From: Hydractinia symbiolongicarpus
Lineage: Eukaryota > Cnidaria > Hydrozoa > Anthoathecata > Hydractiniidae
Reading direction: 5' to 3'
DNA: 64,000 nucleotides
Assembly: GCF_029227915.1 (NCBI RefSeq)
Contig: NC_079887.1
Span: 20,333,650-20,397,649, forward strand
Position 1 is the stretch's first letter, and every line of letters starts with the position of its first letter. Below the pieces are notes generated by a model that saw only the letters and a program-made list of their open reading frames with translations, did not search any database and was not told the DNA's origin. Positions 53,501 to 64,000 of this stretch are shown piece after piece. A program made the position numbers and the translations under genes.

Positions 53501-56500
53501 CATTCACTATCCACACTACGTTGGAACAACTTAATATTGACAGACCAGATTTTCAGCACTGAGAAGGTTAACTACAAAAACAATTTACTTTTATCAACGT
53601 TAATCTGGAATTAAAACTGAAGGTACCACATGCGAGTGTATATTAATAACACTTTTATCAACATAATAATTTATCATCACATAATATTTTACTCTGTTAC
53701 ACCACCTGTCATTACAAACTCAGACTTTTTTACTTGTACTTCTTCATAAGCTATTCTCATTATCAGATGCTATTGTGATGTTTCTCAACAATAAACCTTA
53801 CTAATAATTAGTAAGTCAACTAACAACGTCAAATTCATACTTAAACAGGGTTTCCCCTTATTTTGCAACAATCTTTGTGAGAATATTCAGGAGAATTTAG
53901 GAGAATTTCAGGTGTTTTCTTAGGAATTAATGACGTCGAAGGAATTGAACAAGGAAGACGAATCGGATTGCTCAGTTTTCATTTACACATTAGCTGATGC
54001 AAATTATAAATATTTTGGACTTATATTTCGAAATAGAAAACTCATTATAGAAATCGAGTTTGACAAATAGATATTTCCTAAAAATTTTGGAGATTCCTAG
54101 TTTTCACAAAGTCAGGAAATTTGAGCTTTTAGGATTAAATAGGAGAATATTATTCATCCAGCATATTTTATGATTTTCAGGACGCTCAGAAACCCTGTCA
54201 ATGAGAACTACTAACTATTACACTAAAACTTTTTGAACTAGTAAACAATTCTAAAAAGAACGTGGAGAGAAAAATTTCCAGTGTTCCTAATTTTTTTTAG
54301 GTAAGTTACTAGGCAACTAGGCGGAGATTCAACAGTACGTAGTTTTTTTGTGTTTGGGCATGTTATTTTAATTTTTTAAGGAGGTGCTGAAAGAAAGATC
54401 AAAAAGATCCTTGAACACTTTATAACAGACACCTCTTTAAGACATCCATTTAACGTCCCAATTTACATTACATATATAAACAGAAATTCCCAACAATTAG
54501 TCATATAAAACATTTTTAAAGCAAGTTAATTTGGGGAGCACCTCTACGTAACACACACCTCTCTGTAGCAAACATTTTTTATGGTCCCAAGTGTCTGCTA
54601 CAGAGAGGTTTTGCTGTAGTTTCCAAGCATTAAAGCCAAAAGCAAAAGCACACGTTTTCATACCAAAAAATTTTTAAATAGGAGCGGTGTTAACAAGCCA
54701 GTGAAAAAACTATAGAATGTGTACTCACTCAGAAAGAAACAATTAATTATCAATCGCATCTGAACATACCTTCATGCGGCTTTTAAACATTTTGATACTC
54801 AGAAAGATTAAACTTTTTACATAAATTTTACAACTTTAAAAAACTTCACTCCCTGTTTTGATAAGTAATTTCCATGTGAAAACAAAAACTCTATAAAGTA
54901 ACTTGATACATTATATGTGCTTAACACAGTAATCATGTAGCAGGAAACAAAATATTTACATAACACTCAACACAGTACCCCCTTAAAACATCTTCCTTTA
55001 ATGACTGATTTAACTGTGCTATAAAGAAATTACTGGGGGTGATCTGTTTCAACTCTAAAACTTGACAGAAAAATAAATAGTGTGGAGATGAGAAATGGAA
55101 CAATCATTAGAGAAGATGTAAACGAAACTGTATTCTTATTTAAGGTTAAAATAACAAACAATATAGACAGAAACAAAGGTTGTATAAACATAACACCTTA
55201 ACTCACAAAGAATGAGAAGAACAGATAGCGTTTTTTTATATGATTGTAAAAAGAAATGATTACAAAAATTTTATTAACTGTTTTAAAGCTAATTTAAACT
55301 AATTTAAATATTACATTATGTGTAAAGCCGTAAACTAGGCTTAAAACCAAGGTTAAGTTGCATATAAAAATATTCCTATCTCTAGCAAGCAGATATAAAA
55401 TATTTTTATTACTTTGTGTGTTTCTCTCTTTCCTTTTTTTTTCGATATTTTTTCTATTGAATTAACATTACATGAACACTCTCACTATCATAACTTCACA
55501 TGTTTTATTTACTGTGTGCAATTGTTTACCAAATAATTAACAGTATAAATCCATCTTAGATTTTCCTATGTTTGGAAATATTTGCAGCTCTTTGATTATA
55601 ATTACTTCTTAGCATTGTTATGAACACCTATGTGTTATTGTAGAGAAGTTCTTTGAATGCAACAACTTATCCTGGGCATTGTAATATAGCATATATAATA
55701 GAGTTTTATTGAATATTACACATTTAGAAAATTTAACAGCTGTTACTGTAAATATCCAACATACAGATCCTTAAATAAGCATTAACTAAAAGTGCAAACA
55801 TTTTTCAACTCAAAAGGTCTAAAAGGCTCACTTTCACATTGTGTCCTTTTAACTGAATTCTTTACAATCAAATTAAGGCTTCTCAAAAAAATTATATTAT
55901 TTTTAGGCTGACTAGTTTTTTTATTTAGAAATTCAAAATAATCATGACCTATATGTGAAAAAATTTAAAAAAGTGTCATGTTGACATACAAAATACAAAA
56001 TATAAGAATTTGGAAGGAAAGGGCATATCAGAAAAGTGGGACTCGGGACAGGGGACTTTGACCACTCAGGAGCCGGGACTCAAGACCCTGAAATCTACAA
56101 TATGTAAAATACTGGCCAAATATATCTTCAGCATGTTTTTGTTACCCTGTTGCTATTATAGAGTTACAATAGAGAGTTACAATAAAGGTAATTGCAAGTA
56201 TTGTTTGTATATAATTATTATTATAAACATTATTTTGCACAATTACAGTATTTTCAAACTTTCACACTTGGAAGAAAGAAAGATTTATCTGTTCAGATAG
56301 CACTATAATAGTGTGGAAAAAATAGATTATGAGAAGTCAGATGTTAATAAATTATGAAGTGTAGGGGAAATTTCAGTTTTTTTCAGTTTTTTTACTAAAA
56401 TGCTCCTTTAAACTTCAAAAATGTAAAAAATCTTCAAAGGAGGAAAGGAAACATTATGTTTTACAGTAAAATTGGCAAATAACTAAGAAAAAAAGTTAGA

Positions 56501-59500
56501 ATATAAAAAAGAGAAAGAAATAAGTAATATTATACATACCATAACAAATCTTGGCCAAAATAATTTCTACTATAAACTTTTTCTATATAGTACGATATTT
56601 GGTTTAAAGAAAGAACTACAGTAGAAATAAAATATATAACCAATAATTTGAAAACTTTTTTTTTCAAAGTTCCGAAGAAGCCTGCTATCCGTTTTACATA
56701 AACAGCCAATTCAAACACACCCCCCTTGACAAACACGTAATTTTCACCTGAAAGCAAGTTAAAATAATTAAAACGGGGGGTTATGAGTAAGTAATTTTGA
56801 AAAGCAAACAACTTTTCTTTGAATAAACCTTATACATTTAATGAAAAAACATAGAGGATGTTTACACAACAGTTAGAGGCACAGTATATTTGCAAATATG
56901 TTAAGTCAACAAAAATATGATAGCTAATAAAACATAAGCTCTTTTTCTTTATACGACTGTGCTCTCTGCAATAAAAAATACAAATGAAATTAACTTTGCA
57001 GAAGAATGAAATGCGACCAGCACCATGTTTGTAAATATATGATAAAAAAGTCTTCTAAAACTATTAAAAAAGTGATTTTTTTCAAGTACTTATGCAGTAA
57101 ACTTTTAACTGTAACTTTTCCAAGTTCACCCAATATTTTCTACAGAAATCATACAAATTACAAACCATGTCAGTTTTTGATTTAGGAATCATTTCAAGGC
57201 ATTACATTATCCCCATATCCAGGTTTAATTTCGAAAGGACTTTTGTTAAATTTTTTTTACTTACTACAAACCTGTGTATCATTTTTTAAAAAAAAGAGAA
57301 ATGGCTATTTTCTAAAATTTTCCAAAACTATTGAAAAACATCAACTAAACTCAACTGCAAAGAACATTAAGAATAGTTATCACACTCCACACCATGTCAC
57401 ACAAGGTTGCATTGTGACTTAAGAAACTATTTAACTGTGCACGGAATTCCAGAAAAAAAAATTTTCTACAAAAATGTTTCACATACTCTGAATTGGTATT
57501 TTCAAAACTTTTTTTGAATCAACTTTTTTAAAAAATGCTTATCTTAAAATAGAGCTTTGTGATTAACATCTCACCAGCGAGTGAAAATAATTATCATTCC
57601 TAGCTACACCCTCATGTTAGTGTACATTGTCAGTGTATATATGGCCACCAAAAAAATTAACGAATAACAAACTTTCTACTTGACTCATCATTTTTTGGTT
57701 TGTTGTTAAAAAAAACTTTCTAGTAGCAGCTTTCTATTTCAGAGATCAAGATAATTTCACATACTCCAGAAGAATATACATAGTTGTTATATTTTGTTAC
57801 TAAAACTTTTTATATGTTACAGTATGAAAATTTTTTACTAGACAATCTAATAACCATATTAACGATCTGTCTAAATTTCTTAAACACAAAGACATGTGGT
57901 CAGTTACTTTAACAACATAACTCTTTAAATAATAGTTAATATTTTTTATGACACTGTGAAACATTATTTTTAACACTTAAACCCCATAGAAGTTACATGT
58001 GTCATCCTCATTATGTCACGATATATAGTGTGGCAACAACTCACTTTCTTTTCTTTTTGATGTTGTTTGCTGAGCACCATAGAACTTATTTGGATTTCAA
58101 AGTACTTAAAATACTATACAAGGTTTTAAAAAAAGAATAAACACAAGAAAAAATATTAGCACATCATAAATTACAGATAGCAGAGTTACTAAAAATATGC
58201 TAGAATACCAAGACATAAGCACCCCCATCGACTTTTTAAAACACTTGTAGTTTTCTTCTTATTATTTTTAGTTCCTGGATTTTTCAGTGCATGAGAATAC
58301 ACAATTTACTAAATTAAATGCTTTATTTTCTATCTCTCACAAATAAAATTTCTTTTAGATGAAATTTCCTGTATACTATCATTAATTTAAGCTTTTTTCA
58401 AGTAATGTTGACACATCAATGAAACTAACAAAATTAGTTTGATTTTATAAAAGCTTGCACAAAAAGTGTTGCAGTTTTTAAAAAAATTCATGGTCATAAC
58501 ATATTGCTTGTAAATTCTGGAACTAATTTATTAATTAGCAAGACTCTTAATTATAAATGTTGACAGAATCGAGCACCATTAAATGTCACCAAACATGGTT
58601 TTCTGGAAAATTTTGAGATCTTTTTAAGCACACAAAATTGTGACGGCTGATGGAGATGTACATACAATAACATTTAAACTTATTGAGAATTACGCATTCA
58701 TTGTTTAAAAACTATGTGTGTTGTTGTACTTGATTATTATTAGATTCCTTGATCCTGTAAGCTCTACATATGCTAAAAGAAATTTGTGCCCCAAGAGATA
58801 TTATTGTGTTTTTCCCTGCATGGTATATTTTGTTGAAGATTATGCTGTGCATTTTTTCAAATAAGTTCCACAAGAACAGATTAGTTCTGGATGGGTCTTT
58901 TTTGTTTAAATGCACTTTAACTCTGTTTCATCGTGACAGCCACTTGGGTTTGTTCTTTTATCATTTCAGAAAATATGGGCAAGTATGTGCAGCACAACAT
59001 TTAGGATTATTATTAAAAACAGTTGACTTCATAAGTATAAAGAAAAAAAAACACTTTTTATTCATAACACTAAGCAATTCCCAAGGTTGCACGTGCATCA
59101 AGTGAGTTTAATTATATTTCACTTTAGGCATGACAACAAACTTCTGCACAGAATATAATAAAATATTACCTCTTTGCTTGCTGGACATTGTGAAGGTAAC
59201 ATAAAAAAAAAGAGAATGTTTTTAAACAAAACACAATTTAAACTAATTTTTAATCTATTTTAATCTTCCTTACATATATTTACTTATATTTACATATATT
59301 ATTAGTTTTTTTAATTTTTATTGTACCTGCAGGTTGTTTAGTAAGATTGGATAAAATCTTAGGAGTTTCTAATGCTATATCACTTTCCTCACATGCCATA
59401 TTTTATGCTTTTTTACTTAAATTTTTAATCTTTGAAAACTAACTGAACTATATATGAACTATATAAAACACCTGTTCTTTTACATATAGGGAACAACTAT

Positions 59501-60194
59501 TTAACTTTTAGCTAGTTTATGAGTTTAGATTGCCTTCATTCAAAGTGAATTATGAATTTCAATATGTAAGAAAATGTTTAATTCATCTAGTTTTATAATT
59601 TTTTTTGTAAAGATACAATTTACAAAGCTGATTATTGTATCTTAGACACCAGGAGAGTATTATCTTGCTTTTTTCAAATTACCAAACTGTAAAAGTTAAA
59701 GTATTTAAAAAAAATGAAAAACAACTTAAAAACATTCTTAGATTAATTAAAAATGTTTCCTTGCAGGATTACAGTGTTTTCTAAAAAATGTATGGAAAAA
59801 AATAAAGTAAAGAAATTAAGCACAAATATTATCTTAATGTTCAAACTGGGTTGACTTTTTTTACAAGAATATATCAGATTGATTAGAATACATTGTTATA
59901 TCTTGAAAATTGAATGTGTAATTTGATACAGCAATCAGTTAACAAGAAGAAGCATCTAATTGAGAACACAGGGTACTTTCAAATTGCACCTTACATTTCT
60001 AATTTTGGAAAACAATATGAAAAACATACCTGGTTTAGTTTCCACTATTTTTGGTGATGGCGTAAAACTAAATGATGCACCAGATAACCTATTAGTTTGT
60101 GGAGAAGATTCTTTTTTGAGTTGCAGTGGTGGAACCGGTGCTTTACTTTCGGTACTTCTACTTCTAACAGCTGCATACCTTACTTTCTTTTCAG
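47516..60194 (-). CDS. SEPTIN2: Septin, SEPT1/2/4/5 subgroup, complete with alternative first exons
   Basis: GTP-binding filament protein of cytokinesis and cortex. Common exons: 52386..52082, 51196..51062, 50728..50506, 50153..50057, 49811..49760, 49344..49237, 48549..48483 and 47611..47516 (stop TGA). Every junction is phase-consistent, with GT donors and AG acceptors. First exon A is 53336..53304 ([11 protein letters not shown]), giving 371 residues. Also seen: B 54790..54770 (MFKSRMK), and C 59399..59327 (24 codons, ends phase 1), which needs the 11-nt microexon 59180..59170. Exon 60194..60030 (54 codons, phases 1-1) also splices to the microexon. Motifs: G1 [10 protein letters not shown]3 DTPGYGD, G4 AKAD, septin element GRIYPWGVV and C-terminal coiled coil [35 protein letters not shown] is typical of this subgroup. 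Confidence 0.93.
48583..48660. repeat. Four tandem 19-bp units in a septin intron
   Basis: ttttcgtgcgacgccacaa is repeated four times with small changes, 34 bases upstream (minus sense) of the acceptor of exon 48549..48483. Confidence 0.9.
52420..52698 (+). CDS. Unknown ORF inside a septin intron, opposite strand
   Basis: 92 codons from an ATG at 52420. It includes [20 protein letters not shown] and [20 protein letters not shown]. No domain recognised. Its composition is less AT-biased than the flanks, so it may be the remnant of a transposon or a chance frame. Confidence 0.2.
   Translation: MGKKRRESFITLMSYPYVVLVGRHSYGDCYFHWKNNYGIDDVISKVKPAVGQAQIPNKHLSFKKRDRIFNSKGHFLCTPIKDISRSTSYFTI
53340..59165. 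other. Large 5' introns of the septin gene
   Basis: AT-rich. Apart from the alternative first exon at 54770-54790 I see no exon. The minus ORF at 56530-56811 and plus ORFs at 56010 and 58770 have no domains. 54540-54620 has a weak inverted repeat (acctctctgtagc / gctacagagaggt). Confidence 0.5.
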
Positions 60195-61059
60195 CTGCAA
60201 TTAAACATTAACAGTACATATAAACAAAAAAATTATATTGTTAAAATCATCAAATTTCTTTTTTACTTTTGGCGGGCTTTGAAACATAATCCAAACTCAA
60301 TGGCCTCACTGTAATTTCTCAATGTAACAGATTCTGTTATTTTGCTACCCCTGGTGATCTCCAAAATTTTTACTCCTAATATTTTGGTCCTAGGTATTTA
60401 TATTACCAGTTCTGATAATTGCATTAGCAAAATTAAACATATCCAAATAACAGATGACAAAATCTGAAGATACCTGACATCTGGCAGAGGAGTAATAAAA
60501 GGTTTTCTTAAGAAAACAAGAAAAGGAGAAAACAAGAATTTTTTTAATTTTTTTTTAATTTTTAAGTGACTCTAGGATAACCTTGATTATCCACTTTCGG
60601 TATAAGTTGTTAGAGAGAATTATAAGAAAATAAGATCTATAATGTTTTACTTAATTTGTTTAATGTAAAATTAATGAAGCAATAAGTACAAAAGTAGGAT
60701 GATAATCTACCTCAAAATGAATTTAAGTATTGGTATATAGACAATAGTAGATACCTATCAACATATTAAAACTTTTCTATCCAATGCAAGTGTTAAAACG
60801 TTTGGTTTAATTTGTAGTTTACTTTACACTACTGTTTCTTTTTTTATACGCTTTTTTGCGTTTCTTCTGCCACAAACGCAAGCACAAACGCATTGTCACT
60901 CTACCTTATCTCTTTCATTTTCTTTCTTATCTTTTTTTTTAATTGTTATAATCACCTATAATCCTGTCACTTTTTTAGTGGCTATCACATTATTATTAAG
61001 TGTGCTAATGTTGGTCTCTAACCAATACACTATTTTTAGAATCCTTAGTTTTAATGTGT
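60195..61059. other. No gene seen
   Basis: AT-rich, upstream of septin exon 60194..60030. Confidence 0.45.
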
Positions 61060-61105
61060 ATCTTCTTTATGGCAAATAAATTTGATTGATTGATTGATTA
61101 ATTGT
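61060..61105 (+). mobile_element. 3' tail of a non-LTR retroposon, (GATT)n
   Basis: ggcaaataaatttgattgat followed by further gattgatt units is a typical LINE/SINE 3' end on the + strand. The upstream 200 bases may belong to the same insertion, but coding capacity is not visible. Confidence 0.5.
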
Positions 61106-62602
61106 AACATTTTGTATATAATTTATTTAAAAAAAATAGAAACTAAGAAAAAGTTATTAGATTTGCTGCTTTATAACTTTTATATTTTAGCCATCCAGGT
61201 GTAAATTCAGGGCTAGTAAACTTGACGAAAAGTGTAAAAGAGCATAAAAATTATAAACTGAAGAAAAGTGTTAGTGATGTTGGCATGATGAAACAGTGAT
61301 ATATGTAGGAAGCATTGATGTTGCAGACGAAGCACATTTGATTTGTTAAGGCAACTTTAATATGCAGCAAAAAGTAAAAAAACAACATTCAACGACCTCC
61401 ATCAGTTTTGGTTATTACCAAGAGAGTTTTGCACAACATAGTGGTAAAATAAAGCAATAAATTCTTTTCAGGAATGATTTTTCACACATCTGCATGATAT
61501 TTGTTAGCAAGTGGTGTTATGGTAGAAAAAGCACTGTACCTAAATATGTGGTGCCTGGTAATATTTTTAAATAACATTTTTTTAAAAGAGACAGCATTAA
61601 ATATAAAAAATATTTTTTTTAGGATAATAGGTTAATTTTAATGCAAGAGTATAGCGTAATAGACATTACTTTAAAATGTAACAGGCATTACGTTTTTGGT
61701 TGAAATTGAGGTTGAAATATGCTCCTAAAACTTGTAATTTCAAAATTTATGGTGTGGACAATATCTGGAGGTTCCCAATGTAAGACAAAAAGTAATGTCA
61801 ATGACATAAATAACAATTAAGTTACAATATGTTTAACATATTAATATATATCCTATTTTCCATCTATGGAGCGTTATGTGCAACAATAATAACAAGTTTA
61901 TTTGAATACATTGAAAAAACATTTATCCTTCTGTGACTGCCTATTACATTTTGTTTCTTCTTCTTATTATTCAAAATAAATTATTGAAATTGGACATTAA
62001 GATGACGACTAAAATTGTTAACAAACATTACACTTTTTATTCTAAAAAGTGGGAAAATGTGCTCAGAAACAAAAAACACGCAGTTAAATTAATGTAGAAA
62101 AAAAAAACTAAACTGAGAAAATACTAGTAAGTATAAGTAAGGTAAGTAAGTAACGGAAAGTTTTAACGTCCTTGGGGATTCCATCCTAACAGGTTGGCTC
62201 TTCCTCCCCTCCGACTGTAACTATGTTACATTACTGCCAGTATGTATAGCATTGCTCTAACTTGCTTGCCTGCCACACAAGCCAGTTAGCGGTCAGCAGA
62301 TATAAGTCTCAGTAGTAGAAACCATCACACCATCTCTGCCTACTAAAGGTTTGTTTAAAAACCTCACTTTTCTTCAAACTCTGGTACCCTGAATATCTCC
62401 TGTTTATTTATAGGAACAGAAAAATTTATCATTCATACAACTTTGTCCCTTTCATAGTCCAATAACATCATCTTTTTTAGGCCACCGCCAACCACCTTTG
62501 CACTTTTCCATTGCTTTGATTGTTATCCATTTATCCATAATACACATAATAACAGTAGGAAAAACATCTGCTTTATACTCAATAAAAAACAGAACAACCA
62601 AC

Positions 62603-62774
62603 CTTCAACAAGAACAGAACACCCAACCTTCAAATCTGTTCCAGATATCTTATCAAAAGTTTTATCATACCATTCGTCATCACTTTCCGGTTTAACAGAA
62701 TTCAACTCCTTTACCTGATTATAATAATTTTGAGTTTCTATTGCACTTGTTTCAGATGTCACACCAACATAATG
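62603..62774 (-). CDS. Candidate upstream exon of the septin gene or of a neighbouring gene
   Basis: Minus strand. Acceptor AAAAAAAAG before 62774. The open frame reads HYVGVTSETSAIETQNYYNQ, ELNSVKPESDDEWYDKTFDK and ISGTDLK. Two possible donors: GTTGGG after 62628 (phase 0) and GTTGGT after 62603 (phase 1). Only the second fits the phase-1 start of the septin exon 60194..60030. Polar, acidic sequence like the N-terminal extensions of some septins. The link to the septin gene is an inference. Confidence 0.4.
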
Positions 62775-63138
62775 CTTTTTTTTAATAAAATCATTTGCGA
62801 TTCAACTGACCCATGGGTATCTAAGCTCACTCTATTCTATCATGATGCATGTAACTTTCATTTCTTTATTTCAATTTGGGAATAAGTTGGTTGGAAAATC
62901 TAAAATTAAATTTTCATTTAGACTTTATTGATAGTGACTTTTTTATCAATATATAATAAAATAGTATTAATATAATTAGGAAAATGATGTTGACACAGCT
63001 GCTGAATCTAGTGTTGTTGATATTGCGATTTGTGTTAATTCTGTTGTTATCTTTCAGTAACCAAATAGTATTAGAGACTGGTGAATCCTTTAAGTTACCT
63101 CAACAAGGTAAGAATCATTTAACAATGGTAGCAGAGTT

Positions 63139-63195
63139 ACAGATCAACTGGCCTGGTATTTCAAAGGTACAGATCAACTGGCCTGGTATTTATGA
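63139..63195. repeat. Tandem duplication, cagatcaactggcctggtat
   Basis: Two copies of tacagatcaactggcctggt + attt about 32 bases apart, just upstream of the retroelement gag frame. Confidence 0.9.
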
Positions 63196-63344
63196 CCATT
63201 GTGCGAGTGACATTTGAGTTGAAAGAAAGCAATTGAGGCCACACACCTGGATGTGTTCCTCGAGGTAAGAGATAACTTCCCCTTTTGGTGGCTATTTGTT
63301 GACACATGTGTGTGCAAACCAATTGGTGAAGTGGTTTGTGAACA

Positions 63345-64000
63345 ATGGCAACAACATTGAAGGCTCCACCAGCGTTTAAAGAGGATGATGAATATAGCAG
63401 TTGGAAGAACGATTTGGAGATCTGGCAGATGTTTACAGAACTACCAAAGAAAAAGCAAGGTCCAGCTGCATACCTGTCACTGACGGGTTGGGCACGGGAG
63501 GCAGTACGCGACCTGACACCTGCAGAAGTGGGATCAGATGATGGTTTGGCCAAGATTATATCTAAGCAAGATTCAATACATTTGAAAGATGACAGCACAA
63601 GAGCATTTATTGCTTTTAAAGAGTTTTATAACTATAAAAGGAATAGTGGAGACAAATTTCCTGATCTTTTTGGCAGTTTGAGAAGCTCTACAATAAGATA
63701 TCCAAATACGATATGGCATTGCCTGAAGCTGTCAGGGCATATTTTCTTCTCACAGCTGTGAATATGTCTGAAGAAAATGAAAAACTGGCTCGTACAACTT
63801 GTGCAGAACTCAAGTATAAGAATATGAAGGACACAGTCATGAATATATTTGGAGAACTGAACACAGCAGAAGGCACTGCGCATTTGGGAGCTCTTCCTGT
63901 GATACAGGAATGCTTGTATGGAAATCTTCATGCTGATACCGAGGACAGTTTGTCAAGGAACACACGTTCAAGAATGAATCCTGTTGATAAGGATGGGAAA
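63345..64000 (+). pseudogene. Retroelement Gag, frameshifted, continues past window
   Basis: ATG at 63345: MATTLKAPPAFKEDDEYSSW, KNDLEIWQMFTELPKKKQGP, YLSLTGWAREAVRDL. This is the N-terminal part of a copia/Ty1-type or similar Gag (FKEGDxxxxWKxxxxIW...TxLxxxKQ). Near 63670 coding moves to another frame (KLYNKISKYDMALPEAVRAY, LARTTCAELKYKNMKDTVMN) and runs to the window end. Gag forms the particle. Pol, if present, lies beyond base 64000. Confidence 0.65.

Overview
The window looks like a cnidarian nuclear genome, most likely hydrozoan. A sponge or another early animal cannot be excluded. The DNA is AT-rich, with spliceosomal introns using GT-AG borders, dense non-LTR, LTR, DIRS-like and Tigger remnants, MITEs, minisatellites, an NLR-type gene and ordinary animal genes (TLCD and septin). 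No prokaryotic operon structure is present. The listed ORFs often begin at GTG or TTG, so I judged starts and ends from splice sites and homology rather than from ORF limits.

Layout. (1) 1-7000, + strand: 3' part of an NLR-like gene with a DZIP3-type HEPN domain, coiled coil, NACHT ATPase and a C-terminal region. (2) 7545-8397, +: probable tiny spliced gene for a single-pass membrane protein. (3) 8966-12370: a 5'-truncated CR1/L2-like LINE, then RecQ-like helicase and DUF6589 transposase scraps. (4) 12376-20940: a decayed Polinton/Maverick-like virus-derived element. It has a double-jelly-roll major capsid gene, a minor-capsid or fibre-like gene, a DD35E integrase and about ten small unknown genes. 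It has no recognisable PolB, packaging ATPase or protease. Convergent gene pairs and gene ends carry perfect or near-perfect palindromes. (5) 21691-32807, - strand: two tandem TLCD1/2-like TLC-domain genes, four exons each, both 729 coding bases. Their introns hold a MITE, a 17/34-bp satellite, a Tigger transposon and other repeats. (6) 33000-46000: repeats and dead elements (51-bp minisatellite, Cys-rich transposon protein, Ty3/gypsy gag-pro-RT with a primer-binding-site-like stretch, tRNA-like SINE, DIRS-like RT, nested Tigger and MITEs). (7) 47516-60194, -: a complete septin gene of the SEPT1/2/4/5 subgroup, reconstructed exon by exon, with three alternative first exons and an 11-nt microexon. 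A further 5' exon may lie at 62.6-62.8 kb. (8) 63139-64000: start of a retroelement gag.

How the parts relate. The host genes are unrelated housekeeping or immune genes. The TLCD genes should act on membrane phospholipid composition, the septin in filaments and cytokinesis, and the HEPN-NACHT protein as a nucleotide-switched innate sensor. The virus-like block sits about 750 bp downstream of TLCD gene 1 and looks visibly more GC-rich than its surroundings. It has stops or frameshifts in most of its genes, so this copy is an inactive fossil, although its gene set and gene-end hairpins are the most unusual content of the window.
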